In this document: piece after piece, positions 1 through 8,017 of the stretch
How the letters are laid out: each line of letters begins with the position of its first letter
How positions within the stretch are numbered: position 1 is the first letter of the stretch
Notes under the pieces: model-generated
What the model was told of the DNA's origin: nothing
Databases searched by the model: none
What the model saw: only the letters and a program-made list of their open reading frames with translations
Assembly: GCA_964653235.1 (NCBI GenBank)
Contig: CAZZCP010000055.1
Coordinates: 1 to 18,101, forward strand
Direction of reading: 5' to 3'
Source: CAZZCP01 sp964653235
GTDB taxonomy: Bacteria > Bdellovibrionota > Bdellovibrionia > Bdellovibrionales > UBA840
DNA length: 18,101 nucleotides
Program-made: the position numbers and the translations under genes

Positions 1-30
1 ATCGAAAGTGCGGTTCAAATACGAAAAAAA

Positions 31-53
31 AGTGAAATAAAAGGGAGCAGCTA
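31..53. repeat. Terminal repeat of a MITE, cut by the window edge
   Basis: This 23-base stretch is identical to 16608-16630 and matches the reverse complement of 16455-16477 with one mismatch. It ends in GGGAGCAGC followed by TA, and the mvaA stop codon comes directly after it. The other two copies form the two ends of a 176-bp element, so this copy is read as one end of a second element whose remainder lies beyond or across the left edge of the window. Bases 1-30 show no further match to the interior of the complete copy. Confidence 0.7.
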
Positions 54-1364
54 TTAAAGATTAGATCTCGCTTCGGAGTTTCGATATTCTCGTATCAATT
101 TTTTGGCATCCTCTAGGCTGATTCTCTTCACTCGCGCCACTAAAGTTTGCAGCTCTTTCTTCACCCATTCAAACTCGGCCTCAGGTTGAGCGCCAGCAGC
201 AAGAGCAAGGTTTGCTGCATGAAGTTTCATATGCCCTTCCACAATTCCAACACTACTTAGAGCGCGAAGAGCACCTAGGTTTTGCACCAATCCTACACTA
301 GCGATGATTCCCGACAAATCCTTGGCTGAGGGATAGCCAAGCATACTCATGCAAATCTGAGCTGTAGGATGAAGAGAGGTGACGCCGCCCACTGTACCCA
401 CAACGATCGGAGCAACCAGGCTGCCTGTGAGTTTTCCGTTTTCGTACTGCCAGTCGGTGATGGAACGGTATTGACCATCTCTTGCCGCATAGGCATGAAC
501 ACCGGCTTCGACCGCTCGCCAGTCATTGCCTGTGGCAATCAAAACCGGATCGATACCATTTAATACGCCTTTGTTATTGGTGGCGGCACGGTAGGGGTCG
601 AGCTTAGCAAAGAGACTTGCTTCGGCAATGCCAAGACCGACTTCTTCTTCAACATCAAAAATTTCAACTTTCGATTCTGTGAGTCTTGTGTCGACCAAGT
701 TAGAGAGAATGCACATGGTGACTTCTTCACCTGTAACTGATTCGATATGTGGCTTTAATGCCTCGCAAGCTTGATTGATCATATTTGCGCCCATAGCTTC
801 ACAAGGATCACACATAATATGGATAACGATCATTTTGTCGCCATCTTCGCGATCGATGATGCGAGTGGTGAGTTCAAACACGCCACCACCTCGGGCAACC
901 AATCGACTCAGGTTTTGGTTTGCGAGATCAATAAAATGAAAACGATTTTTTTCAATCAGTTCAATAGAAGCTTGAGGGTTTTTAGCTTTGGCGATTTGTA
1001 TTTGGCCGATGATATAATTGCCAATCGATCTTGTACTGATTCGTCCATTTTTACGAATCCATTTTGCCTGCTTGCTCGCTGCTGCAATGATGGAGGTCTC
1101 TTCTACCGCGAGTGGAATTACATAATCTTTTCCGTTGATTTTAAAGTTGGTGGCAACGCCCAAAGGGAGCTGGAAGTAGCCAATCACGTTTTCGATAAAG
1201 TTTTCGGCCAGATCTAGACTCTGGATCGCCCCAGATCGTAGAAATTGGGCCTCTTGTTTGCTTAAAACACCCAATTCTTGTAGCTTCTTGTAGCGACTCT
1301 CACGATCGATTTTCGAGAAGCCTTGAAGCAATTTTCCAAAAACATCATCTTTATATGTGGCCAT
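54..1364 (-). CDS. mvaA: Hydroxymethylglutaryl-CoA reductase, class II
   Basis: The product reduces HMG-CoA to mevalonate (or the reverse) and in bacteria with a mevalonate route supplies isoprenoid precursors in the cytoplasm. The 436-residue length suits the class II bacterial family. Visible family motifs are ENVIG near residue 58, the substrate-binding AVEE segment at 86-89, a nucleotide-binding loop EAMGAN at 189-194 (usually DAMGAN, so Asp is replaced by Glu), NNKG at 263-266 with the catalytic Lys, GND at 279-281 with the catalytic Asp, GTVGG at 323-327 and EGHMKLH at 376-382 with the catalytic His. The ATG has a GGAG Shine-Dalgarno about 6 bases upstream. It lies 63 bp after aroC on the same strand and may be co-transcribed with it. 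No other mevalonate genes are in the window. A MITE end touches the stop codon. Confidence 0.93.
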   Translation of the reverse strand: MATYKDDVFGKLLQGFSKIDRESRYKKLQELGVLSKQEAQFLRSGAIQSLDLAENFIENVIGYFQLPLGVATNFKINGKDYVIPLAVEETSIIAAASKQAKWIRKNGRISTRSIGNYIIGQIQIAKAKNPQASIELIEKNRFHFIDLANQNLSRLVARGGGVFELTTRIIDREDGDKMIVIHIMCDPCEAMGANMINQACEALKPHIESVTGEEVTMCILSNLVDTRLTESKVEIFDVEEEVGLGIAEASLFAKLDPYRAATNNKGVLNGIDPVLIATGNDWRAVEAGVHAYAARDGQYRSITDWQYENGKLTGSLVAPIVVGTVGGVTSLHPTAQICMSMLGYPSAKDLSGIIASVGLVQNLGALRALSSVGIVEGHMKLHAANLALAAGAQPEAEFEWVKKELQTLVARVKRISLEDAKKLIREYRNSEARSNL

Positions 1365-1427
1365 AGTAGCTCCAGTAACTATTCTACATGATTAAGTAAA
1401 GAATAGAAAATGTACCTTGTAAAGAAA

Positions 1428-2483
1428 TTAGACCCGATCGGTTCTTTGCCACATATAGTGGTCTGCCAAAACGAGATAGCACATACTTTGCACGACTTGT
1501 ACTGCTCGGGACAATATACAGGGATCATGCCTTCCGGATTTGGCGACATGCAATACAGTGGCAGTAGGCTTCATTGCTAGTCTCAGACTGATTCTTTCTC
1601 CGGTGGAGATGCCTCCGCGAATGCCGCCATAGTCGCCTTGTTGAGAATTTGGATCGTGAAATTCACTGCCTTCTGAAATCGATGAAGAAAATCCACTGCC
1701 CAATTCAAGCCCTATAGTTGCACCAATACTGAATAAGGCAGATCCAAGTTCTGCCTTCAATTTATGAAAGACCGGCTGCCCAAGGTTTTTGGGTGTATTG
1801 AGAATCTCAATAGCCATGACGCCACCATAGCTTTTGCCCTCTAACTTGGCTTGCTCCAGAAGTTTGGCAAGGTCTTTTGACTTTTCTTGATGAGGAAAGC
1901 GCGAGGCAAAAGAGTCAATATAGGCATTGATCTGTTCTTGGCTCTTGGCCTCTAGATACTCTCGAAGACTTTGCTTTTCATCTTTGTTTATCTGAAAGTG
2001 GGCGATTTGTTCCGGGTAGACCAAAACTTTAATGTCTTCGCCAGCCGAGCGCAAGAGCATCTCGGCAAAACTTCCAGCTATGACTCGAGTTAAAGTTTCT
2101 CGGCCCGAAGATCTGCCGCCGCCTCGGTGATCACGGTGGCCAAACTTAGACTGCCATATGTCATCGGCATGACCGGGGCGAGGATTATTTTTTATAGCCT
2201 CATAGTCTTTCGATCTAGCATCTTGGTTGCGAACAATGACACAAATTGGAGTGCCAATACTTTTGTTTTCAAAAATGCCGCTCAAAACTTCAGCTTGATC
2301 TTGCTCCAGCCTTTCGGTGGTGTGTTTTTGACCAGGTTTTCTTCGAGCCAAATTATTTGTTAATAGGCTTTCATCAAAAGCAACTCCTGCAGGCATTCCT
2401 TCAATGACAGCGCCAAGAGCGGGTCCATGACTTTCGCCAAAACTAAGCATTTGAAATCGATTGCCAAAAGAGTTAGCGGACAT
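1428..2483 (-). CDS. aroC: Chorismate synthase
   Basis: It converts 5-enolpyruvylshikimate-3-phosphate to chorismate using reduced FMN, the last step of the shikimate pathway. The 351-residue protein begins with the family signature GNRFQMLSFGESHG (residues 7-20), continues with RRKPGQ near 47-52, the GHRDHRGGGRSSGRET segment near 115-130 that lines the active site, and the late GGIRGGISTGE segment near 284-294 and RHDP near 318. Length and motif order are those of an intact enzyme. The ATG lies inside the end of the upstream fused aro gene: the two overlap by 11 bases in different frames, which suggests translational coupling. A GGAAAG sequence upstream is a plausible ribosome site. It is the last aro gene of the operon. 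Confidence 0.96.
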   Translation of the reverse strand: MSANSFGNRFQMLSFGESHGPALGAVIEGMPAGVAFDESLLTNNLARRKPGQKHTTERLEQDQAEVLSGIFENKSIGTPICVIVRNQDARSKDYEAIKNNPRPGHADDIWQSKFGHRDHRGGGRSSGRETLTRVIAGSFAEMLLRSAGEDIKVLVYPEQIAHFQINKDEKQSLREYLEAKSQEQINAYIDSFASRFPHQEKSKDLAKLLEQAKLEGKSYGGVMAIEILNTPKNLGQPVFHKLKAELGSALFSIGATIGLELGSGFSSSISEGSEFHDPNSQQGDYGGIRGGISTGERISLRLAMKPTATVLHVAKSGRHDPCILSRAVQVVQSMCYLVLADHYMWQRTDRV

Positions 2484-4236
2484 GTTCTTTCCAATACTCT
2501 TGAGAGTGATAGGCTTGGGCTTTTAACATTTCGAGCCCTGAAATATATCGAGCTCCCAACTTGCGGGCATATTCTCGGCCATAAGAGTCTTCGGTGTAGT
2601 TAAGGTCAACAACAGTTTGTATGTTCCAACAAGAAGGAGGCCATAGATTGTCATCTGTTTCAAAATGCTTATTCGGACTAGCCCAAATTAAAGCTGTGGG
2701 AGGGTTAGTTAAGCTTTTTTCGTTTCGAGGTTCTTTGGTTTGAATCGAGTAGGGAACCGCTTGCGGTAGAATACTTTCAATGATGGAAAGAGTTCCCCCT
2801 CCGCCCCAAATCACAATATCTTTTAAGTTTTGCACTTTTCCACAGATATTGTGAAAGCCATTTAAGTCAGTGTTGTGAGCATGAATTGAGTGATCAAAAT
2901 AAAGTGTGTTGGCCACTTTGAGCTCCTCACTTTCTTTAGATTGAAAGTCAGCTAATTCATAGGCAAGATCTTTAAGGGGAGAACTTACGTTTAAAAATTT
3001 TAAGCCAATTTCTCGCAAAAAAGAAATGGCGGTATTCCATTCTTCTCTTTGAATGTCGATCTTAAAGTAGGGAGCTTGCTGTTCTTTTGAGAACTCAAAC
3101 TGAATTGCAGGGCTAAAGCTGTAATGAATGGGTGAGCCGCTGACCCCAGCGAAATGTTCAATCTTTGGAGCAACAATACGGTCACCAATGCTTTCAGTCA
3201 AAAGCGCTTGGTCAGGAGCAGAGGCAAAGACATCTTGAACAAAATAGAGATCTTTAGCATAGCGTCTACGGTACCAGCTCCAACGGCCATCTTTTGAGGT
3301 TGGTAAGAAATGGTATCTTTCACTTTGCACCTGCCACTTGTGGTAAGTGATCAATTCATTAAAGTTATCTATATCAACGGAGAGTTTGTAATCACAAGCT
3401 CTTTGCTCAACAAAACTTTTGAATGATACATCAGAGTGGTGCAAGGAGAGTATATCTGCATTTTCCGGACAGGGTCCAAGTTCATAAGCCCAGTCCCAGC
3501 GAATTTGAGAATCAGTTTTTATTCGATGCCAAAAAATACTATTTTTAGGGTCTTTACGAAAACTCAATAAAAGATGTTGTGAGGGGATTTTTTCAAGGGC
3601 AAATTTTATGTCTTTTTCTTCTAGAAGATCATCTCGAATTTCAAAGCGTGCAACTCCAAGTTTTAGTCTGCTTTGCATGTATTCATAAAAACGATTTTGT
3701 CGTAAAAAATGCCATGGATATAAAGTCACAATGGCATGCTCTAGAATCTGTTTTTCTTGAAAGAAGGCCTCTTCAATTTCGTTTTCTTCATCAAAACCAT
3801 CAGGCATGTACAATACATTGTCGGCTCTCTCTAAATACTGTCTCTCTCGTTGAATATATTTCTCAAAGTACTCTTTCTTAGGGTCTAAATCGTGATTTAA
3901 CCTTGGTCGATCAGCAAAAATTCTTCCTTTTCTATCGCTCGGGCGTCGGTACCAAAGAACTTGAATGTCGTCGGGAATTTCTTCTTGAAAACCAGCTCCA
4001 AGAGCAATGCAAAAACTTTCTTCTTCATTGAGAATTTGCTCGAAGTACTTTTTCTCGAGCGCTCTAAAGTAATCTTCGCCTTTTTCTTCAAAGATTTTTA
4101 AGATACTCATTCTTTCGTCTTTAGCAATTTTTTCATCGAGATCAATAATCACTCCTATATCGGGAAGGTAAGTTTGCAATCGATTGAGAAGGGCGGATTT
4201 TCCAACTCCGCGATGTCCAATAATCACTCTTTTCAT
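2473..4236 (-). CDS. Trifunctional shikimate kinase / type I 3-dehydroquinate dehydratase / shikimate 5-dehydrogenase
   Basis: One 587-residue chain carries three consecutive shikimate-pathway enzymes. Residues 1 to about 165 are shikimate kinase: P-loop GHRGVGKS at 7-14, DLDEKI at 32-37, GEDYFRALE at 53-61, a GAG glycine turn at 80-82 and a lid with DRPRL at 109-113. About 168-350 is type I dehydroquinase: FEIRDD at 198-203, SFRK at 225-228, a His pair at 266-267, the Schiff-base Lys at 284 in DYKLSVDID, and SAPDQ at 339-343. About 358-587 is shikimate dehydrogenase: GSPIHYSFSP at 367-376, NVSSPLK with catalytic Lys 422, HNTD with catalytic Asp 457, glycine loop 478-481 and a C-terminal GLEMLKAQA. 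All key residues seem present, so all three activities are expected. It starts 2 bp after aroA, with AAGGAT upstream as ribosome site. The domain order is that of the last three AROM domains. Confidence 0.92.
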   Translation of the reverse strand: MKRVIIGHRGVGKSALLNRLQTYLPDIGVIIDLDEKIAKDERMSILKIFEEKGEDYFRALEKKYFEQILNEEESFCIALGAGFQEEIPDDIQVLWYRRPSDRKGRIFADRPRLNHDLDPKKEYFEKYIQRERQYLERADNVLYMPDGFDEENEIEEAFFQEKQILEHAIVTLYPWHFLRQNRFYEYMQSRLKLGVARFEIRDDLLEEKDIKFALEKIPSQHLLLSFRKDPKNSIFWHRIKTDSQIRWDWAYELGPCPENADILSLHHSDVSFKSFVEQRACDYKLSVDIDNFNELITYHKWQVQSERYHFLPTSKDGRWSWYRRRYAKDLYFVQDVFASAPDQALLTESIGDRIVAPKIEHFAGVSGSPIHYSFSPAIQFEFSKEQQAPYFKIDIQREEWNTAISFLREIGLKFLNVSSPLKDLAYELADFQSKESEELKVANTLYFDHSIHAHNTDLNGFHNICGKVQNLKDIVIWGGGGTLSIIESILPQAVPYSIQTKEPRNEKSLTNPPTALIWASPNKHFETDDNLWPPSCWNIQTVVDLNYTEDSYGREYARKLGARYISGLEMLKAQAYHSQEYWKEHVR

Positions 4237-4238
4237 TT

Positions 4239-5384
4239 TTAATCCTTAAAATAGTTCCAAAAACTAGAAAAACTTTTTTCAACCACATGAGGCTTGGTAA
4301 TTATTAGTTCGATTCCCCATAAAGAGTAGATCGATGCTGCCATTGCCAATCTGTGATCTTGCTTTGGGTCAAACAGTATTTTATTTGTTGATAGTATATT
4401 GGGCTTTCCTTGAATGTGCAATTCATGCTGGTGCAGAGAATAAGAGATTCCTACTAGATCAAAGAGCTTACAGATCTCTTTAAGACGATTTGATTCTTTG
4501 TGCTCTAAAGTCTTAAGACCACTCAAGCAGGACTCACCTTTGGCCAGAGAACATAAAACTGCGAGGCTCGGAAAAAGATCTGGGCATTGGATAAGATCGG
4601 CCTCGATAGAATTTAATTTTCTACTTTCAAAGATTTTTAAGTTCTCAGAGTGTTCTATCTTTGCACCCATTTGCTTTAAAATATCAACAAAAACAAAATC
4701 ACCTTGAAGAGATTGCTCTGGAAAGTTTTGTATCTCTGCATAGCCCCCTGCAATAGCACAAGCAGAAATATGAAAAGCAGTACTCATATCGGCTTCGATT
4801 TCTAGGCTTTGCGCTTTGGGGATTTGCCCTCTTTCAATAAAGAAGGAATTCTCTTTCTCAACAACTTTGATTCCCACTTGCTTTAAAAGCTGTAATGTCA
4901 TTTGCAAATAAGAGTCAGAAACCTGTCCGCTTCGTTCAATGAGTAAATCCTGTTTCAAATTACATGAATTTAAAAAAATGGCGCTCAAAAACTGTGAAGA
5001 TTTTTCTTGAGAGATCTTTACTTTTCCATTGCTCCATTCTCTGCCCTCAATGATAAAGTTTTTTTCTTTTCTTACTTTCGCTCCTAAGTCATTTAAGGCC
5101 TGAAGAAGCTCATCATGAGGTCTTTGGAGCAAGCGATCACTTCCGCTAAGCTCCCAGTGCCCCTCTTGTCTCGAAAAATAGGCCAATAAGAATCTTAGGC
5201 TTGTTCCCCCTTCGCCGCAATTCATCGGGTTTCTTTTTTCTCGCAAAGCTCTCTGCATGTGTGAAACATCTGCGCTTTCTGCTCTACCTTGAATAGATAT
5301 TTGATTCTGGTAGGCTTGCAGAATCAAACATCGATTGAAAAGAGACTTCGAAGAGGGTACTTGGCCTGCAAAAACAAACTTCAC
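4239..5384 (-). CDS. aroA: 3-phosphoshikimate 1-carboxyvinyltransferase (EPSP synthase)
   Basis: It transfers the enolpyruvyl group of PEP to shikimate 3-phosphate. The 381-residue protein is somewhat short because the N-terminus begins almost at the substrate loop: SSKSLFNR at 11-18 holds the conserved Lys and Arg. Other motifs are CGEGGTSLR at 56-64, RPHDEL at 88-93, SSQFLSA at 129-135, SDSYLQMT at 156-163, CPDLFPSLAVL at 267-277, KESNR at 296-300 and DHRLAMA at 343-349. Two positions differ from the usual family: Asn of GNAGT is Glu58, and Asp of KE(S/T)DR is Asn299. The start is GTG, placed directly after the aroB TAA in the same frame; a weak GGAT lies upstream. The rest of the architecture is intact, so it is called functional with slight reservation. 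Confidence 0.93.
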   Translation of the reverse strand: MKFVFAGQVPSSKSLFNRCLILQAYQNQISIQGRAESADVSHMQRALREKRNPMNCGEGGTSLRFLLAYFSRQEGHWELSGSDRLLQRPHDELLQALNDLGAKVRKEKNFIIEGREWSNGKVKISQEKSSQFLSAIFLNSCNLKQDLLIERSGQVSDSYLQMTLQLLKQVGIKVVEKENSFFIERGQIPKAQSLEIEADMSTAFHISACAIAGGYAEIQNFPEQSLQGDFVFVDILKQMGAKIEHSENLKIFESRKLNSIEADLIQCPDLFPSLAVLCSLAKGESCLSGLKTLEHKESNRLKEICKLFDLVGISYSLHQHELHIQGKPNILSTNKILFDPKQDHRLAMAASIYSLWGIELIITKPHVVEKSFSSFWNYFKD

Positions 5385-6416
5385 TTATTGAATCCATTCT
5401 TCTTTTTGCGCAAATTCCAAAATTTTTTCTATTTGAATGGATTCGCGGTGGGGAAGTCCAAGGCCCTTTAAAAATACAAAATCGACCTCTTGTTTTGTGA
5501 CTCTCTTTTTGTCTTGGAGCAAAGTTTTGCGAAATTCACTTGTAGGCATTTTTTGCCTGTTTCTCTCTAGTCGCCAATTGTTTAAAAATGATTTCATTTC
5601 TTTGTGTTCTTCAATGCCGAGATAGTCTTTATCAAGGCTCCAATCGATGGCAAAATGTAGACCTTGAGAAACAGAATAACCGTGCGACCATTTATAATGG
5701 CTTTCAAAAACATGCCCGAGAGTATGACCAAGGTTTAATACCCGGCGCAGACCTTTTTCTTCTTTCGGGTCTTTTTCAACAATCTTCAATTTGACATCAA
5801 TGAGATGCGGAAGCTGCAGCCAAAACCAGTGAGAATTTAAAGCCGGAGGATTCTTAAGAATAGCCTGAGACCATGTTTGTGAAGATAAAAAGATGCTCTT
5901 TGCAATCTCACCGGCAGCATCTTGCAAAAGCTCATCGGGTTGAGACATCAGCAAATCTTTAAGAATATGTGTCTCTTTGGGCATATAGAAACTGCCGATT
6001 TGGTTTTTGAGTCCACTGACATTCAGAGCCGTTTTTCCGCCATGAGAAGAATCGAGTGCAGAAAGCCAAGTGCTTGGGACTTGTATGAGATCGACACCTC
6101 TTTTAAAAACGCTGGCCAAAAAGCCACTAAAATCACCTAGGCTGCCTCCGCCCACCGCTAAGATGCAAATTTCATTTTTGGCAAGATCTCGCACAAGTTC
6201 TGAAAAATGAGTCACTTTGGTCGCAAAGCTTTCAAGGTTTTTTAATTCCTCTCCTGCCTGAAGAGGCATCAGATATTTTTGCTTTTGAAGAAAATCAGAT
6301 ATAAAAGAGTTTTGAGCTAATATTTTATCGTCAACTAAAAACACAAGTGCTTTGTTGTTTTTTTTTAGATGCGAGAACCATTCCTGGCTATCTTGAAAAT
6401 AGCGTATAATCGACAT
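5385..6416 (-). CDS. aroB: 3-dehydroquinate synthase
   Basis: It cyclises DAHP to 3-dehydroquinate with NAD and a divalent metal, the second shikimate step. The 343-residue chain has GGGSLGDFSGF at 89-99 (nucleotide and substrate binding), VPSTWLSALDSSHGGK at 113-128, GLKNQIGSFYMP at 135-146, the metal-ligand Glu in GEIAK at 169-173, LGHTLGH at 229-235 and the SHG at 244-246 that carries another metal ligand. Length is normal. It is the first gene of the minus-strand aro operon and is divergent from xth with 79 bp between the start codons. No Shine-Dalgarno is visible before the ATG; a TATAAA lies only 7 bases upstream of it, so translation may be leaderless. Its stop codon is immediately followed by the aroA GTG. 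Confidence 0.95.
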   Translation of the reverse strand: MSIIRYFQDSQEWFSHLKKNNKALVFLVDDKILAQNSFISDFLQKQKYLMPLQAGEELKNLESFATKVTHFSELVRDLAKNEICILAVGGGSLGDFSGFLASVFKRGVDLIQVPSTWLSALDSSHGGKTALNVSGLKNQIGSFYMPKETHILKDLLMSQPDELLQDAAGEIAKSIFLSSQTWSQAILKNPPALNSHWFWLQLPHLIDVKLKIVEKDPKEEKGLRRVLNLGHTLGHVFESHYKWSHGYSVSQGLHFAIDWSLDKDYLGIEEHKEMKSFLNNWRLERNRQKMPTSEFRKTLLQDKKRVTKQEVDFVFLKGLGLPHRESIQIEKILEFAQKEEWIQ

Positions 6417-6495
6417 AGTTCATTTATACCAATCTAAGCGCGAAAAAACGAGTAGATTTGACAGTTATGTCTAGCATTGTTAGTTTTCTCTCACT
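6417..6495. promoter_or_regulatory. Divergent promoter region of the aro operon and xth
   Basis: This 79-bp spacer must drive both directions. On the plus strand TTGACA (6458-6463) is a perfect minus-35 hexamer, and 17 bases later TAGTTT (6481-6486) is a weak minus-10, which would start transcription only a few bases before the xth ATG. On the minus strand TATAAA (complement of 6423-6428) lies 7 bases before the aroB ATG. Neither ATG has a recognisable Shine-Dalgarno. The hexamers are seen; promoter use is inferred. Confidence 0.35.
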
Positions 6496-7263
6496 ATGAA
6501 AATCATTACTTGGAATGTTAATGGGATTCGCGCCTGCATGAATAAAGGCCTACTTGAATTTGTCGAAAAAGAATCTGCAGACATTTTTTGTGTTCAAGAA
6601 ACCAAAGCTCGTCCTGAGCAAGTTGAAGTCACTGCCGAAGATTTAGATGGTGCCGAATTTTTTTGGTCATCGGCAGAAAAAAAAGGATATTCAGGGACTC
6701 TTACTGTCTTGAAAGAGCCGGTTGGTGAAGCATTACATGGTGTGGGGATTCCCAAGTTTGATAATGAAGGTAGATTTATAATCACTCGCCATCCTAATTT
6801 TCTTCTTTATAACATATATTTTCCAAATGGTGGTGCAAGTGAAGAGCGCCACTATTACAAGATGGAATTTTTAGAGATGCTTCTGCAGCACCTAGATAAG
6901 AAAATCAAGGAAGGCAATGAAATTATCCTTGTTGGTGATTACAATATAGCTCATACCGAGATCGATATTCACGATCCAGTTCGCTTGGATGGAGAAAGTG
7001 GGTTTAAGCCCGAAGAAAGAGACTGGATGAATCGTTTTTTTGATTTGGGTTTTACGGATTGCTACCGTCATTTTCACCCCGAAGAAAAAGATATCTACTC
7101 TTGGTGGTCTTATCGCTCTCGAGCACGGCAAAACAACCGAGGCTGGAGGATCGACTATATCAGCGTAACCAATGGCCTCAAAGACAAGCTCAAGTCGGCC
7201 GAGGTGATGATGGATGTTGAGGGCAGCGATCATTGCCCGGTTAAAATTGAGTTGGAGTTATAA
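6496..7263 (+). CDS. xth: Exodeoxyribonuclease III (AP endonuclease, EEP family)
   Basis: The product cleaves DNA at abasic sites and removes nucleotides from 3' ends during base-excision repair. The 255-residue length is typical. The catalytic set of the ExoIII/APE1 family is visible: WNVNGIR at 6-12 with the metal-site Asn, QETK at 34-37 with the metal-ligand Glu, KGYSGT at 63-68, GDYN at 147-150 with catalytic Asp and Asn, RIDY at 218-221 and SDHCPV at 244-249 with the terminal Asp-His pair. The ATG lacks a Shine-Dalgarno. The stop codon overlaps the ATG of the next gene by one base (TAATG), so the two are probably translated from one message. Confidence 0.95.
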   Translation: MKIITWNVNGIRACMNKGLLEFVEKESADIFCVQETKARPEQVEVTAEDLDGAEFFWSSAEKKGYSGTLTVLKEPVGEALHGVGIPKFDNEGRFIITRHPNFLLYNIYFPNGGASEERHYYKMEFLEMLLQHLDKKIKEGNEIILVGDYNIAHTEIDIHDPVRLDGESGFKPEERDWMNRFFDLGFTDCYRHFHPEEKDIYSWWSYRSRARQNNRGWRIDYISVTNGLKDKLKSAEVMMDVEGSDHCPVKIELEL

Positions 7264-7778
7264 TGTTTTTAAGCCTTTTGCTTTTGTTTACTCTTGTGCC
7301 TGTAATTGAATTGATGATCCTTCTCGAGGTAGGAGAAAAGATTGGTGCTCTTCAAACCATTGGTTTTGTGATATTTACCGGTTTTGCAGGTGCTTACCTG
7401 GCAAAAACTCAAGGCCGCAATATTTTTGATGAATTTCAAGCCTGCTTGAAAAGAAATGAAATTCCCACCGATCCATTATTTCATGGTTTCTTGATTTTGG
7501 TTGGAGGGCTCTTGCTCTTAACCCCCGGTTTTATTACTGATGCTTTGGGTTTTTCGATGGTACTTCCACTCTTTCGACACTCTTGGGTTGTGGTGATCAA
7601 ACAAATGTTCTTAAAGGCGATGAAGTCAGGAAAGTTCAATGTGCAAACTTTTGTTGTCACTGAAGACCCTTTTTCTAAGAGCTTCTATTACCAAAGGCAT
7701 AGCTCTGAGGCAGAGTATGAAAAGCCGCCAATCAAAGATGCCAAAGTGATTGATCTAGAGGATCATCGCAAGAAGTAA
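7263..7778 (+). CDS. fxsA: FxsA family membrane protein
   Basis: This 171-residue protein has the FxsA layout: an N-terminal hydrophobic segment (about 1-20, including PVIELMILLEVG), a second around 28-45 (TIGFVIFTGFAGAYLAKTQG, the best-conserved part of the family), and a third around 72-100 with GGLLLLTPGFITDALG, followed by a charged cytoplasmic tail. E. coli FxsA overproduction relieves phage T7 exclusion by the F plasmid, but the normal role of the family is unknown. The conserved TPGFITD segment makes the family call firm. It overlaps xth by one base, so the pairing may reflect operon economy rather than shared function. Confidence 0.88.
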   Translation: MFLSLLLLFTLVPVIELMILLEVGEKIGALQTIGFVIFTGFAGAYLAKTQGRNIFDEFQACLKRNEIPTDPLFHGFLILVGGLLLLTPGFITDALGFSMVLPLFRHSWVVVIKQMFLKAMKSGKFNVQTFVVTEDPFSKSFYYQRHSSEAEYEKPPIKDAKVIDLEDHRKK

Positions 7779-7950
7779 GCATTCTCAGCTCATACCTAAA
7801 AGCTGCGCTGTTCTTAAATGAATGACAAGTTTCGCCCAAATTTAGGCTTCGAATTTCGGCGAGGGCAAACACCATTCGCTTCTGTTTTATTGTGTAGCTT
7901 GGCCATCGGATTGCTTTGAATAAAATTGCTGTAACCGAAAGGATGTAACC

Positions 7951-7970
7951 GAGGTTCAAGAAAGAACCTC
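7951..7970. other. Perfect 7-bp hairpin between convergent genes
   Basis: GAGGTTC (7951-7957), a 6-base loop, then GAACCTC (7964-7970) lie in the 239-bp gap between fxsA and the exchanger gene, whose 3' ends face each other. No run of T follows on either strand, so it is not a standard intrinsic terminator, though it could protect or end either transcript. A short direct repeat TGTAACCGA also occurs just before it. Nothing else recognisable is in this gap. Confidence 0.4.
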
Positions 7971-8017
7971 CTGAAAAAGAGGCCTCGCTTCGCTGCGGAA
8001 AATGAAAAAAATTATAT

